64,000 bases of DNA from Acinetobacter lwoffii (GCF_015602705.1 NZ_CP059081.1:2489702-2553701); one strand, 5' to 3'; counted from the stretch's first letter, positions 30,835 to 41,045 are shown. Notes: generated from the sequence alone by a model not told the origin. Numbers and translations are program-made.

Positions 30835-31368
30835 ATGCATTTGGGCAAACATTTAGCAGCAATTGTTTTAACTTGTGGTCTGAGTGCAGGCTTAGTCGGC
30901 TGTGGCTTTCATCTGAAAGGAACCAATCCGAGCTCCGCCCCTGTTGCTTACTCTGTCATGAGCCTGTCTTTACCGCCCAATACTGAAGAACTGCAAGAGA
31001 AACTGGCAGTTTACCTCGGTGCTGCAGGCGTACAGCTGAGTAATGCACCCAATGCTTATGTGTTACGTGTCCTGGATTACACCCCTCGCCGTCTGGAACT
31101 GAACGGTAAACTAGTTGAAACCTTGTTACGTTTAAACGTGACTTTCCGGATTGAAGATGCACAAGGCAATCCGATCACTGAACCACGCACTGTCGTGGCA
31201 ACACGTACGTATCAATATGATATTGAAACGGTCAACACCGATGACCAGGAACAAAAATATCTGAATCAGGTCATTATTGATGATGTGGCGCAGCAGATCG
31301 CGCGTCAGATTTCATCGAACCGCTTACCCTTAGCCAAACAAAATACCTCAGCGCAACCTGCTCAATAA
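30835..31368 (+). CDS. lptE: LPS-assembly lipoprotein LptE
   Basis: LptE is the lipoprotein plug of the LptD barrel that inserts lipopolysaccharide or lipooligosaccharide into the outer leaflet. The 177-residue product starts MHLGKHLAAI and has a lipobox ending LVGC followed by GFHLKG, typical of LptE. The body contains PRRLELNGKLVETLLRLNVTF and ATRTYQYDIETVNTDDQEQ. I choose the ATG at 30835 because GAGGG lies just upstream and the signal peptide then begins properly; an upstream in-frame start at 30772 would put the terminator hairpin inside the gene. Followed nine bases later by holA. Confidence 0.93.
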   Translation: MHLGKHLAAIVLTCGLSAGLVGCGFHLKGTNPSSAPVAYSVMSLSLPPNTEELQEKLAVYLGAAGVQLSNAPNAYVLRVLDYTPRRLELNGKLVETLLRLNVTFRIEDAQGNPITEPRTVVATRTYQYDIETVNTDDQEQKYLNQVIIDDVAQQIARQISSNRLPLAKQNTSAQPAQ

Positions 31369-31377
31369 GACCTCTTT

Positions 31378-32364
31378 ATGAAACTTGATTATCTGCAAGC
31401 CCTGAAACGTGTCGATGAAGCTCGCGGTGCTTGGGTCTTGCATGGTCAAGAGCCTTTGCTGGAACAGAATTTAATTGATGCCTTTCGGGCCAGCTGGCAA
31501 AAGCAGGACATTGAACGTCAACGCTATGACATTAGTTCGGTCGCCGACTGGAAAACCGTCTTTAATGCCTTGAACAGCTTGTCGCTGTTTTCAACCCAGT
31601 TGGCGATTGAAGTACATGGCAATATCAAACCGGATGCCAGCGCAATCAAGTTACTGAAAAACTATTTGCAGCATAATGAACAAAACCTGCTGTTGGTGGT
31701 GATGCCCAAACAGGATAGTAATAGCCTGAAATCCAGTTTCTTTCAGCTGATTGATGCCAATGGTGTGAATGTTTCGCTGGTGGCCAATTATCCAAAAGAC
31801 CGGCAGCAGATTCTGGGTATTGAAGCTGAAAAACTCGGCATTCGTTTAGCCAATGATGCCTGGCAATGGCTGGAACAACATCATGAGCACAACCTGCTTG
31901 CAGCAAAGAACAGCCTGATGCGGGTTAGCGATACCTTTGCTGAAGTCGATATCATTCAGGTTGATCATTTATATGCATGTTTACAAGATCAGTCACGTTA
32001 TAGCACCTATGATTTGAGCGATGCCCTGCTACAAGGTAATCTTTCCCAGTCGATCAAAATTTTTCAGTATCTAGTCGTTTCAGGTGAACCGATGAGCCTG
32101 ATTTTATGGAGTCTCAGCAAGGAAATGCGTCTGTTGATGCAGCTGTTTGAACAACCGCAAAATGCCTTGCAAATCGGGATCTGGAAAACCAAAGTCGGGT
32201 TATATCAACAAGCCTTGCGCCGTCTCAGCCCACAGACTTTTCTGGCCTGGCCGGGGTTATTATTAAGAATTGATGCCTCAATTAAAGGACTCGGACATGA
32301 AAATCCGGAGCATTTGGTACTACAGGCGATTTCCAGTATCTGTGGCAAGCCCCTATTTCACTAA
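31378..32364 (+). CDS. holA: DNA polymerase III subunit delta (HolA)
   Basis: The delta subunit of the clamp loader, which opens the beta sliding clamp. The 328-residue protein has the expected length and pattern: WVLHGQEPLLEQNLIDAFR near the N-terminus, SLSLFSTQLAIEVHG, the AAA+-like middle and the helical collar domain with WSLSKEMRLLMQLF and VGLYQQALRRLSP. Its place directly after lptE (nine bases) is standard. No Walker A motif is expected in this subunit, and none is seen. Confidence 0.95.
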   Translation: MKLDYLQALKRVDEARGAWVLHGQEPLLEQNLIDAFRASWQKQDIERQRYDISSVADWKTVFNALNSLSLFSTQLAIEVHGNIKPDASAIKLLKNYLQHNEQNLLLVVMPKQDSNSLKSSFFQLIDANGVNVSLVANYPKDRQQILGIEAEKLGIRLANDAWQWLEQHHEHNLLAAKNSLMRVSDTFAEVDIIQVDHLYACLQDQSRYSTYDLSDALLQGNLSQSIKIFQYLVVSGEPMSLILWSLSKEMRLLMQLFEQPQNALQIGIWKTKVGLYQQALRRLSPQTFLAWPGLLLRIDASIKGLGHENPEHLVLQAISSICGKPLFH

Positions 32365-32386
32365 GTCTTTGTCAAAATTCGAAAAA

Positions 32387-32405
32387 TAAAATAATAATCA
32401 TTCCT
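32387..32405 (+). promoter_or_regulatory. Possible Fur box upstream of macA
   Basis: A 19-base window fits the Fur consensus at 13 positions, including an uninterrupted ATAATCATT core. It lies about 85 bases before the macA start. AT-rich DNA gives such matches by chance fairly often, so this is a candidate only. Confidence 0.35.
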
Positions 32406-32488
32406 ATTAGTTTAAAAAAATACACGATTTATCCTAATTTCGCTTTTATAATCGTTCACAATTCTCTGATTTTGAACCGATATTGATC

Positions 32489-33850
32489 ATGCCAAAAATA
32501 AAACCGACGAAATTGATTATGGCCACCGTGATTGCCATTGCGCTCATCGCTGCGGGGTGGTACTTCCTCAAACCCAAAGAACAGCCTCCGCAATATATTA
32601 CGGCTGAAGTCACCCAAGGCGATATCGAAAGCTCTGTACTGGCGACTGGTATTCTGGAAGCGACCAAGATGGTCAGCGTGGGGGCGCAGGTTTCGGGTCA
32701 GGTCAGAAAAATGTATGTAGAACTGGGCGATCAGGTCAAGCAAGGTCAGCTGATTGCGCGGATTGACTCCGTTCGTCAGGAAAATGATTTAAAAACCGCT
32801 GAAGCCAGCATTAAAAATCAGATGGCACAACTTGCAGTAAGACAGGCGAATTTGGCCAAAGTTGAAGCTGAATACAACCGTCAGAAAGCCATGTATGCAC
32901 AGGATGCCACTTCTCGCTCAGAGCTGGAATCGGCATTTGCGAACTATAAAACGGCGCAAGCGGATATCACCGCTATCAATGCACAGATTGAACAGTCGCG
33001 TTTGACGCTGGCGACTGCCAAAGAAGATCTTGGTTACACCCAGATTGTGGCGCCGATGGATGGCACGATTGTGGCGATTGTGACCGAAGAAGGTCAGACT
33101 GTAAACGCCAACCAGAGTGCGCCGACTATTGTGAAACTGGCCAAACTCGACACCATGACGATTAAAGCTGAAATTTCTGAAGCAGATGTCATGAAAGTTG
33201 AAGAAGGTCAAACGGTTTATTTCACTACCTTAGGCAATAACGAGAAAAAGATTTACGCCAAACTGCGTCAAGTTGAGCCTGCACCCAATTCAATTAATAC
33301 CGATAGCAATACATCAAGCTCATCGTCAAGTTCTGCGGTGTATTACAACGCATTGTTCGATGTCCCGAATGAAGATGGAAAATTGCGTATTGATATGACG
33401 GCGCAAGTTTATATCGTGCTGGATGAAGCCAAAAATGTACTGACCATTCCTGCTGCAGCCATTCAAGGTTCAAACCGTCCGCCACGTGCCAATCGTGGTG
33501 AAGCGCGTGGTGAGGGTTCTCGCGGTGAAGGCGGCCCGGCATCACGTTCTGAAGCTGAATCGGCTCAAGGCAACCGCCCTGCCGGTGAACGTCCAGCGCG
33601 TCTAAACCTGTCTGAAGCAGAACTTGCGCTGATTGAGCAAGGTAAAGCACAGCGTGGCATGGTTCGTGTCTTGCAAGCCGATGGTACTGCAAAACCAACC
33701 CCTGTATTAATCGGTTTGAATAACCGCGCGACTGCGCAAGTGCTGAAAGGTTTAAAACGTGGTGATCAGGTGGTGATTGCCGATGGTTCTGATACCTCCA
33801 ATGATGCAGCAAAACGCGGTGGCAATAGCCGTGGCCCAATGAGAATGTAA
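32489..33850 (+). CDS. macA: MacA-family periplasmic adaptor of an ABC efflux system
   Basis: The membrane-fusion protein linking MacB to an outer-membrane channel. The 453-residue protein starts at ATG 32489 with an N-terminal membrane anchor (about 8-24). The lipoyl half-motif [32 protein letters not shown] comes next, followed by a coiled-coil hairpin, [23 protein letters not shown], and the beta-barrel and membrane-proximal domains. Two insertions are odd: a serine run (SSSSSSS) near residue 275 and a Gly/Arg/Glu-rich stretch of about 45 residues near 327-373. Exports macrolides, siderophores or peptides in relatives. macB starts two bases after its stop. Confidence 0.93.
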   Translation: MPKIKPTKLIMATVIAIALIAAGWYFLKPKEQPPQYITAEVTQGDIESSVLATGILEATKMVSVGAQVSGQVRKMYVELGDQVKQGQLIARIDSVRQENDLKTAEASIKNQMAQLAVRQANLAKVEAEYNRQKAMYAQDATSRSELESAFANYKTAQADITAINAQIEQSRLTLATAKEDLGYTQIVAPMDGTIVAIVTEEGQTVNANQSAPTIVKLAKLDTMTIKAEISEADVMKVEEGQTVYFTTLGNNEKKIYAKLRQVEPAPNSINTDSNTSSSSSSSAVYYNALFDVPNEDGKLRIDMTAQVYIVLDEAKNVLTIPAAAIQGSNRPPRANRGEARGEGSRGEGGPASRSEAESAQGNRPAGERPARLNLSEAELALIEQGKAQRGMVRVLQADGTAKPTPVLIGLNNRATAQVLKGLKRGDQVVIADGSDTSNDAAKRGGNSRGPMRM

Positions 33851-33852
33851 GC

Positions 33853-35829
33853 ATGAATTCACAACAACAGCCTCTCCTCGAGGTGAAAAATCTGGTTCGT
33901 GAATTCCCTGCGGGTGAAAGCACGGTCCAGATTTTAAAAGGGGTGAATCTAGAGATTTATCCGGGTGAACTGGTGGCGATTGTCGGTCAGTCCGGTTCCG
34001 GTAAATCGACCCTGATGAACATTCTGGGTTGTCTGGACAAACCGACCACGGGTAGCTACAAGGTCAAAGGCCGTGAAACCCGGGAACTTGAAGCGGATGA
34101 ACTGGCGCAATTACGCCGTGAATATTTCGGCTTTATTTTTCAGCGTTATCATCTGCTGGGCGATTTAAATGCAGCAGGCAATGTCGAAGTCCCTGCGATT
34201 TATGCCGGTGCGGATTCATCTGAACGGCATGCGCGAGCCGTCAAGATTCTGACTGATCTCGGTCTGGGTGAAAAAACCCAGAACCGTCCGAGCCAGCTCT
34301 CTGGTGGTCAGCAGCAACGGGTTTCGATTGCCCGTGCGCTAATGAATGGCGGTGACGTGATTCTGGCCGATGAACCGACAGGTGCATTGGACAAGAACAG
34401 CGGTATTGAAGTGATGCGTATTTTGCGTGAACTGAATGCCAAAGGTCATACCATCATTCTGGTCACGCATGATCATAATGTAGCGAAAAATGCGACCCGG
34501 ATTATCGAGATTTCAGACGGTAATATCATTTCCGACCAGCCCAATGTTCCTGAAGTCGAAGAGCATCTGGAAAAACAGCCGCTGATCCGCAGTGAACAAA
34601 AGAAGATTTCTTCATGGCGTTCTGCAGTTGACCGTCTGGGTGAAGCCTTCCGGATGGCCTTGCTGGCCATGAATGCACATCGCATGCGGACTTTCCTCAC
34701 CATGCTCGGAATCATTATCGGTATTGCTTCGGTGGTCTCGGTGGTGGCACTCGGTAATGGCTCACAAAAGCAGATTCTGGAAAATATCAGCAGTCTGGGG
34801 ACCAATACCATTACCGTATTTCAGGGTCGAGGCTTTGGGGATAATTCCAGATCTTCACAGTCCAAAACCCTGATTCCGGCCGATGCCGATGCGCTAGCTG
34901 AACAACCGTATGTCGATGGCGTCAGCCCATCGGTGAATAGCAGTGTCACCGGCCGTTATAAAGAAATCGAAGCTTCAGCTACGGTCAACGGCGTCAGTGA
35001 AGATTTCTTCTACGTGCGTGGCATGACTTTCCAGTCCGGTCAGCCTTTTGACCGCAGTAGCGTCATGCAACAGGCGCAAGATGTCGTCATTGACACCAAT
35101 ACCAAAAACACCTTCTTTAAGGATGGCACCAATCCGGTGGGTCAGGTGATTTTACTCGGGAGCGTACCGAGCCGGATTATCGGGGTGATTGACGCGCAAA
35201 AAGGCATGATGGGCAATAATGACAGCCTGAATGTCTATCTGCCGTATTCCACCGTCATGAGCCGTATGCTGGGGCAATCCAATGTGCGTAGCATCATTGT
35301 GCGGATTAAGGATGAATACCCAAGTGCGGCGGCTGAAAATGCGATTCTGAATCTGCTGGTACAGCGACATGGCGCGCAGGATGTGTTTACCCAGAATGCC
35401 GACAGTATTCGTGAAACCATTCAGCAAACCACGGCGACCATGACTCTGCTGATTTCAGCAATTGCGGTAATTTCACTGGTGGTCGGCGGGATTGGCGTAA
35501 TGAATATCATGCTGGTATCGGTAACCGAACGTACTCAGGAAATTGGTGTGCGTATGGCGGTGGGTGCCCGTCAAAGTGATATTTTGCAGCAATTCCTGAT
35601 TGAAGCCGTTCTGGTCTGTATCTTGGGTGGTATTTTGGGTGTGCTGCTTTCCCTCGGGATTGGCCAATTAATTACCCATTTTGCCGGCGGTACTTTCCAG
35701 ATGGCGTATTCAACCACTTCGATTGTAGCGGCCTTTGTCTGCTCAAGCCTGATCGGGATTGTGTTTGGCTTTATCCCGGCACGTAACGCTGCTCGTCTGA
35801 ATCCAGTCGATGCGCTCTCTCGCGAATAA
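33853..35829 (+). CDS. macB: MacB-family ABC transporter ATP-binding/permease protein
   Basis: A fused ABC exporter acting by mechanotransmission across the envelope. The 658-residue protein has Walker [10 protein letters not shown] (45-53), signature LSGGQQQR near 148, and Walker [13 protein letters not shown]. Next comes a membrane helix (near 280), a large periplasmic domain (about 300-530) and three C-terminal helices of the FtsX/MacB type with [19 protein letters not shown]. With macA before it and an outer-membrane factor after it, the operon encodes a complete tripartite pump. The substrate cannot be read from sequence. Confidence 0.95.
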   Translation: MNSQQQPLLEVKNLVREFPAGESTVQILKGVNLEIYPGELVAIVGQSGSGKSTLMNILGCLDKPTTGSYKVKGRETRELEADELAQLRREYFGFIFQRYHLLGDLNAAGNVEVPAIYAGADSSERHARAVKILTDLGLGEKTQNRPSQLSGGQQQRVSIARALMNGGDVILADEPTGALDKNSGIEVMRILRELNAKGHTIILVTHDHNVAKNATRIIEISDGNIISDQPNVPEVEEHLEKQPLIRSEQKKISSWRSAVDRLGEAFRMALLAMNAHRMRTFLTMLGIIIGIASVVSVVALGNGSQKQILENISSLGTNTITVFQGRGFGDNSRSSQSKTLIPADADALAEQPYVDGVSPSVNSSVTGRYKEIEASATVNGVSEDFFYVRGMTFQSGQPFDRSSVMQQAQDVVIDTNTKNTFFKDGTNPVGQVILLGSVPSRIIGVIDAQKGMMGNNDSLNVYLPYSTVMSRMLGQSNVRSIIVRIKDEYPSAAAENAILNLLVQRHGAQDVFTQNADSIRETIQQTTATMTLLISAIAVISLVVGGIGVMNIMLVSVTERTQEIGVRMAVGARQSDILQQFLIEAVLVCILGGILGVLLSLGIGQLITHFAGGTFQMAYSTTSIVAAFVCSSLIGIVFGFIPARNAARLNPVDALSRE

Positions 35830-35839
35830 GGAACCTGAT

Positions 35840-37258
35840 ATGCAAATGAATTTAACCAAGCTTGCCAGTGCCCTTTTGCTGGGAAGCTCGCTGGTCGGTT
35901 GTGCCGCAGTGGTAAAAACACCGTATGAACAGCCTGCGCTTAATATGCCGGGCAGCTTTCAAAACAATAAGGTGCTTAGTCAGCAGATTCATGCCGATAT
36001 TCTGGCAGATCAATGGTGGACTTTATTTAAAGATCCGCAATTAAATAATTTGGTGAATGAAGTATTGGCGCAGAATACCGACCTGGCAGTGGCTGGCATT
36101 AGTTTACAACAGGCCCGCATTCAAGCCAGACAGGCTCAAAGCCAGCAAGGCGTTCGTGTCGGTGATGCAAGAATTTCAACGGGCCATCGTTTTAGCCTAG
36201 ATGGTGGTGGCGATTCTTCGACCGGTATTTCTCTGGGTTATCCGGGCTTAAGCTATGAACTGGATCTGTTTGGCAAACTGGCCAATCAAACCGAAGCCGC
36301 TCGCTGGGAGGCCTTAGCCTCTGAAGAAGACTTGCAGGCAACTGCTCAGAGCCTGATCGGCACCACAGCGCAACTCTATTGGCAACTGGCTTATCTGAAT
36401 GAACGTTATAGCGTGGTACAGCAAAATCTGGCGACCGCGCAAAAAACCTATGATCTGGTGCGAGTGCAATATCGTGCCGGCGCAGTATCCGGTCTGGATT
36501 TAACCCAGGCGGAACAGGCGATTCAAAGCCAACAGGCAACCTTAAGCCAGATTGAACAACAACGTGTGGAAACACGTACCGGACTCGCGGTATTGCTGCA
36601 CATGCCGGTTCAACAGCTCGCGATTCAAGAGCCAAGTCGTTTACCGAATATTCAATTGCCGAGTATTCAGGCCGACTTACCGGCAAGTTTATTGTCACGT
36701 CGTCCTGACCTTCGAGCGACTGAACTGCGCTTGCGTAAGGCACTGGCCAATAAAGATGCCAACAAAGCCAGCTACTATCCATCCATTAGTTTGACCGGTA
36801 ATCTGACCACCGGTATTGGCAGCAGTACGTCCCTCTCCAATGCACTGAAAAATCCGGTTGCAACTTTAGGTGCTGGCCTGACTTTGCCATTCCTGCAATG
36901 GAATGACATGAAACGTGATCTGCAAGTCAATGAGCTGGAATACGAAAAAGCGATTATGCAATATCGCCAGACCATGTATGAGGCCTTTTCCGATGTGGAA
37001 AATGCCTTGTCGAATCGTACTGAGCTCACTAAGCAGGTTGCATTACAGCAACGTAATGTCGAACTGGCTGAACGTACCGAACGCCTGACTGAAGTACGTT
37101 ATCGTAATGGCGCGGTGGCGTTAAAGAACCTGCTGGATGCACAGGAAACTACGCGCAATGCGCGGCTGTCTTTGGTGCAAACCCGACAGAATCAATATAA
37201 TGCCTATGTCACCTTGATGCAGGCATTGGGTGGTAGCCCGATTAAACAATTGCCTTAA
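35840..37258 (+). CDS. Outer membrane efflux lipoprotein (NodT/OprM family)
   Basis: The TolC-like channel of the Mac pump. The 472-residue product starts at ATG 35840 (an AAGGA sequence overlapping the macB stop is the ribosome-binding site). It has a lipobox LVGC (C near 22), then the family core: ADQWWTLFKDPQLNNLVNEVLAQNTDL, PGLSYELDLFGK, and the duplicated helical repeats (LDLTQAEQAIQSQQATLSQIEQQ and AVALKNLLDAQETTRNARLSL). Its place in the macAB operon suggests a dedicated channel, whereas many MacAB systems borrow TolC. A strong terminator follows at 37274. Confidence 0.93.
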   Translation: MQMNLTKLASALLLGSSLVGCAAVVKTPYEQPALNMPGSFQNNKVLSQQIHADILADQWWTLFKDPQLNNLVNEVLAQNTDLAVAGISLQQARIQARQAQSQQGVRVGDARISTGHRFSLDGGGDSSTGISLGYPGLSYELDLFGKLANQTEAARWEALASEEDLQATAQSLIGTTAQLYWQLAYLNERYSVVQQNLATAQKTYDLVRVQYRAGAVSGLDLTQAEQAIQSQQATLSQIEQQRVETRTGLAVLLHMPVQQLAIQEPSRLPNIQLPSIQADLPASLLSRRPDLRATELRLRKALANKDANKASYYPSISLTGNLTTGIGSSTSLSNALKNPVATLGAGLTLPFLQWNDMKRDLQVNELEYEKAIMQYRQTMYEAFSDVENALSNRTELTKQVALQQRNVELAERTERLTEVRYRNGAVALKNLLDAQETTRNARLSLVQTRQNQYNAYVTLMQALGGSPIKQLP

Positions 37259-37273
37259 CAAAGCTTGATTCAT

Positions 37274-37304
37274 AAAAAAACCGCTGTTAGACAGCGGTTT
37301 TTTT
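37274..37304. terminator. Bidirectional terminator between the Mac operon and the Sel1-repeat gene
   Basis: A perfect 14-base inverted repeat (AAAAAAACCGCTGT and its complement) with a three-base loop and A/T runs on both sides serves two convergent genes. Confidence 0.93.
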
Positions 37305-37326
37305 AGCTCGTATGATTTGAGCCAGT

Positions 37327-39162
37327 TTATTTCATTTGCAAATACGCATTCACATTTTTCAATAATTCAATTGATCGTTCATGTCCGAGCAAACTGCCCT
37401 TTTCCAGCCAGTCCCGTGCAATCCCAATATCACGCTCCACGCCAATGCCTTTGGTATATAAACGCCCAAGATGACTATAGGCATCTGCATTCACCTGCGC
37501 TGCCGCCTGCTGATAATACTGTACGGCTTGCTCAATATTACTCTCAACACCTTGACCTTGCTCATAGGCTTCACCCAGAGCATTTAGCGCCACACCATTC
37601 TGCTGAGCGGCTGCTTTTTGCAGATAGCTCAAGCCTAAGGCAATATCCTGCGCAATCTGTTGCCCTTCAAGATACTTCAAGCCCAATTCTGCTTGTGCCT
37701 GGGCATGACCCAATTGCGCAGCTTGATGCAGATAGCGATTTGCCAACTCTAAATTGTTCACAAAGACAGGATAAATGCCTGACAGGGCTTGGTACAGGAA
37801 CCAGGCTGCCTCTTTCGAACCTTTGGTAACGGCCTGATTCAGGTACTGGACAGCTTTATCACGTGTCGGCAATGGATATTCAGCCAGACTATAAAACCAG
37901 CCGACGCTATAAATCAGATCCGCCTCAGACCGAGCTTCAATCTGCCAATACTGTTGTGCAGCCTTCTGAATCATTTGTGTGGCTTTATCCGTATCTTTAA
38001 CTGTGCCTATACCGTTTAAATAACACAGCGCTAGCCCCATCTGCGCAGACACATCTTCAGGACTAAGCTGATAGGCAGCCTGATATAACTCAAATGCTTT
38101 TTGCGGTTCGTTGGCCACCAGGTGCTGCTCAAAATACAGCGCAGCAATCATGCATAATGCAGGCGCATGCTGACTGTTGGCCGCTTCCGACCAGTAACGA
38201 AATGCCATGGTTTCATTTTTATCAACATACCAGCCATGAAAATAAGCCAGCCCGATTAAAGTCTTGGCTTGTGCATCGGCATGCTCTTTGGACTGCTGCA
38301 ATAAATGCTGGAACACGCGTTGACGCTGGTCGGTATCGATACGGCCTTGTAACACACCGGCATAATAATCATAGAGACCTTTCTGGTCACCGAGACTGAT
38401 ACAGCGTTTAATAAATTGCAGCGATTGCATCAGGTCTTGGGGGAGAATCTGTCCATGCCCATAATCATCGGCGATCTGCTGATTAGCGGCCAAATGATCT
38501 TGTTGTGCCGCCAGAAACAGATAATGAATTCCTTGCACTAAATCTTGGGTTGTTGAATCTGCCAAATAATACTGAGCCAACTGATACTGCGAATTGGCAT
38601 GACCCTGCCCGGCATTTTGAATTAATAATGCCAGACGCTGTTTTTCTGCAGTCATCTCATTTTGAGGCTGGCCTTCGGTAGAAGAAAGTTCAGTAATACG
38701 ATATTGGGCATCCAGATTGCCACGTGCTACCGCATGTCGGTACCAATACAAAGCTTTTTCCGGGTCAGCCTGTTGATATGCCTCCCCTTCATGAATCCGC
38801 CCCAAATGATAAGCCGCTTCATCACTGCCCAAGCGAAAGGCTTTGTCTAGGTAGCTAATGGCTTTTTCAGTATTTTGCTCATGTCCCAGACCTTGCAGAT
38901 GCATCAGACCCATGCCTACATAGGCTTGTGGGATTTCCTGTTGCTGGGCCAGCCCCTGATAAATCTGATAGGCACGTTCATAATTCGGATATTCCGGATC
39001 TGAACTCAAACGTGCTGCATGTTTCAGTTGAGCATCAATCTGCTCAATCCATAAATCATGTTGTACAGCCTTCGCCTGATCACGTTTCACCGGATCCGGA
39101 CGTTTCCACATCCAGATCGCCAACGCCCCTATCCCCAAAATCAATACCAGCAAGAACCACAT
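37327..39162 (-). CDS. Sel1-like repeat (tetratricopeptide-type) membrane-anchored protein
   Basis: A 611-residue protein with one N-terminal membrane helix (about 2-19) followed almost entirely by Sel1-like repeats of about 36 residues. Examples are AYVGMGLMHLQGLGHEQNTEKAISYLDKAF, AAYHLGRIHEGEAYQQADPEKALYWYRHAV and HAQAQAELGLKYLEGQQIAQDIALGLSYLQKAA. Such solenoids bind other proteins and are found in envelope, signalling and virulence roles. No catalytic motif is present. The anchor suggests it faces the periplasm or is held at the inner membrane. It stands alone between two terminators. Function unknown. Confidence 0.85.
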   Translation of the reverse strand: MWFLLVLILGIGALAIWMWKRPDPVKRDQAKAVQHDLWIEQIDAQLKHAARLSSDPEYPNYERAYQIYQGLAQQQEIPQAYVGMGLMHLQGLGHEQNTEKAISYLDKAFRLGSDEAAYHLGRIHEGEAYQQADPEKALYWYRHAVARGNLDAQYRITELSSTEGQPQNEMTAEKQRLALLIQNAGQGHANSQYQLAQYYLADSTTQDLVQGIHYLFLAAQQDHLAANQQIADDYGHGQILPQDLMQSLQFIKRCISLGDQKGLYDYYAGVLQGRIDTDQRQRVFQHLLQQSKEHADAQAKTLIGLAYFHGWYVDKNETMAFRYWSEAANSQHAPALCMIAALYFEQHLVANEPQKAFELYQAAYQLSPEDVSAQMGLALCYLNGIGTVKDTDKATQMIQKAAQQYWQIEARSEADLIYSVGWFYSLAEYPLPTRDKAVQYLNQAVTKGSKEAAWFLYQALSGIYPVFVNNLELANRYLHQAAQLGHAQAQAELGLKYLEGQQIAQDIALGLSYLQKAAAQQNGVALNALGEAYEQGQGVESNIEQAVQYYQQAAAQVNADAYSHLGRLYTKGIGVERDIGIARDWLEKGSLLGHERSIELLKNVNAYLQMK

Positions 39163-39225
39163 AACTGCTCCAAAACATTATTTTTGTTCTGCAAATGAAT
39201 CCTTTCATTCTAAACGCCGTCTCAA

Positions 39226-39250
39226 AAAAAGCACATATCTTGTGCTTTTT
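39226..39250 (-). terminator. Rho-independent terminator after tcdA
   Basis: A ten-base perfect stem (AAAAAGCACA with TGTGCTTTTT) with a five-base loop lies ten bases beyond the tcdA stop. Confidence 0.9.
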
Positions 39251-39260
39251 ATTTTGTAAA

Positions 39261-40031
39261 TCAGGCTTTTGCTCTTTTACTATCCAGCTTCTTCAAGCCT
39301 TCTGCCACAGCGACCATGGCAAAGCTTGAAGTCACCACCACGGCAGAGCCATAACCACCACAGCGCAAGCCGGCACTGGCACAGACATCGGCACTCGAGA
39401 ACGGATTATCGATTGAATAGACACAGGTAATGCCGAATTTTTCTTTAGGTTTTTTACAAATACCTTTGCCGCGTAACTGGGCACGCAATTTGGCCAGCAT
39501 CGGGTCCTGTTCGGTTTTAGATAAGTCTGCGACACGAATTTTCAGGGGATCCAGTTTACCGCCTGCTCCGCCTGACACAATCAAGGGAATCTTGTTAAAG
39601 CGACAATGCAGCATCAAGGCAAATTTGGCCTTCACATCATCAATACAGTCGAGAATTAAATCAGGATTACCTGCTAAAATTTCTTTGATATTTTCCGGCG
39701 TCAGATAGTCATCAATCAGATTAATCTTGATCCGTGGATTAATGGCATGACAACGCTCGGCCATCACTGCAATTTTTTCATGGCCCAAGGTCGTGCTCAT
39801 GGCAGGCAATTGACGATTAATATTGGATGCCGCCACCACATCCATATCGACCAAACTCAGCTCGCCCACACCGCTACGTGCCAGCGCTTCTACTGCCCAA
39901 GAACCGACACCACCGATGCCAATCACCGTCACATGACTTTTTTCATAATGACTGAAGCTGTCTTCTCCATAAATTTTGGCAACACCCGCAAAGCGGCGCT
40001 CATATTCATCGTCTTGAAGCAGTTCAGTCAT
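39261..40031 (-). CDS. tcdA: tRNA threonylcarbamoyladenosine dehydratase TcdA
   Basis: An E1-like ATP-dependent dehydratase that cyclises t6A to ct6A at position 37 of tRNAs. The 256-residue ThiF/MoeB-fold protein has the nucleotide-binding GIGGVGSWAVEALARSGVG (from 38), LVDMDVVAASNINRQ, LILDCIDDVKAK, and the crossover segment with a cysteine (ITCVYSIDNPF). The C-terminus has SAGLRCGGYGSAVVVTSSFAM. It differs from ThiF and MoeB in lacking their CXXC zinc pairs. Single gene with its own terminator. Confidence 0.93.
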   Translation of the reverse strand: MTELLQDDEYERRFAGVAKIYGEDSFSHYEKSHVTVIGIGGVGSWAVEALARSGVGELSLVDMDVVAASNINRQLPAMSTTLGHEKIAVMAERCHAINPRIKINLIDDYLTPENIKEILAGNPDLILDCIDDVKAKFALMLHCRFNKIPLIVSGGAGGKLDPLKIRVADLSKTEQDPMLAKLRAQLRGKGICKKPKEKFGITCVYSIDNPFSSADVCASAGLRCGGYGSAVVVTSSFAMVAVAEGLKKLDSKRAKA

Positions 40032-40202
40032 AAGTCATCAATAGCTGTTAAATCACGGCTTATTTTAGCAAAGTCAGCATTTTTTTACTGCTTCTAAAAT
40101 TTTGATACAAAATCTATCAGCAAAATCAGAAAGATAAATTCAGGAACATTTATAATTGGATAAAATTCATACATAAAACTTTAAATATGGGAGTCAAACA
40201 CT

Positions 40203-40451
40203 GTGCTGATCAATGCTCTTTTGGCTCTCAATTTTATCCTGATCACTCTACATTTTTATTTTCACAGTAGCCAAAAACAGAAAAACTATGCGCTGAGTAT
40301 TTTTATTCGTTTGCTGATTTTAGGCCTATTCGGATATGTGATCCTAGATCGCCATGAAACCCAGACCCATCTGATTTTGGTACTGATATCCTGGGTGATA
40401 TTTGAACTGATTGAGAGTTTATATCAAAAGAAAAAAGCATCAATCTCATAA
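40203..40451 (+). CDS. Small two- to three-helix membrane protein, unknown function
   Basis: A predicted 82-residue protein starting at GTG 40203, with TGGGAG nine bases upstream. It is dominated by hydrophobic segments at about 2-19, 32-48 and 55-69, with a positively charged C-terminal tail (YQKKKAS). Not a family I recognise. It sits alone between tcdA (divergent) and orn (convergent), with a bidirectional hairpin right after its stop. That framing and the ribosome-binding site support a real gene. Confidence 0.65.
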   Translation: MLINALLALNFILITLHFYFHSSQKQKNYALSIFIRLLILGLFGYVILDRHETQTHLILVLISWVIFELIESLYQKKKASIS

Positions 40452-40453
40452 AA

Positions 40454-40473
40454 AAAGAGGCTTGCGCCTCTTT
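40454..40473. terminator. Bidirectional terminator between the small membrane gene and orn
   Basis: AAAGAGGC pairs with GCCTCTTT over a TTGC loop, with A/T runs on both sides. Confidence 0.85.
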
Positions 40474-40487
40474 CAATCCATCTAAAC

Positions 40488-41045
40488 TTAGTCTTTATTC
40501 ATGATAAAGAAATATTGACGATAGTATTTCAGTTCGGCAATTGAATCACGAATGTCATCCATCGCCAGATGCGAAGCATTTTTCTTGAGACCACTCATGA
40601 TTTCAGGACGCCAGCGTTTTGCCAGCTCTTTCACTGAAGATACATCCAGATTACGGTAGTGGAAATATTGTTCCAGCTCAGGCATCAGGCGGTGCAAGAA
40701 ACGGCGATCCTGACAGATCGAGTTGCCACACATCGGGGATGACTTTGGATTGACCCATTTTTTCAGGAATTCAATGGTTTGCTGTTCTGCATCCTGAGCC
40801 GTCAGTTTACTGCGACGCACCCGTTCAATCAGACCCGATTGACCATGTTGACGAGTGTTCCACTCATCCATGGCATTTAACAGACGTGCAGGCTGATGCA
40901 CCGCGAGCACAGGACCTTCTGCCAGAATATTCAAATTGTCATCGGTTACAATTGTTGCAATTTCAATAATTTGATCATTGTCTGTGTCTAGACCTGTCAT
41001 TTCAAGGTCAATCCAAATCAGGCGGGTATCAGCGGTGCTGCTCAT
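40488..41045 (-). CDS. orn: Oligoribonuclease (Orn)
   Basis: A 3'-5' exoribonuclease that degrades two- to five-nucleotide RNAs, including pGpG from cyclic-di-GMP breakdown. The 185-residue DEDDh enzyme shows IDLEMTGLD (ExoI), the central [15 protein letters not shown] (ExoII) and [17 protein letters not shown] (ExoIII with the catalytic His and Asp). Usually essential in gammaproteobacteria. It lies divergent to rsgA, the common arrangement. Confidence 0.97.
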   Translation of the reverse strand: MSSTADTRLIWIDLEMTGLDTDNDQIIEIATIVTDDNLNILAEGPVLAVHQPARLLNAMDEWNTRQHGQSGLIERVRRSKLTAQDAEQQTIEFLKKWVNPKSSPMCGNSICQDRRFLHRLMPELEQYFHYRNLDVSSVKELAKRWRPEIMSGLKKNASHLAMDDIRDSIAELKYYRQYFFIMNKD

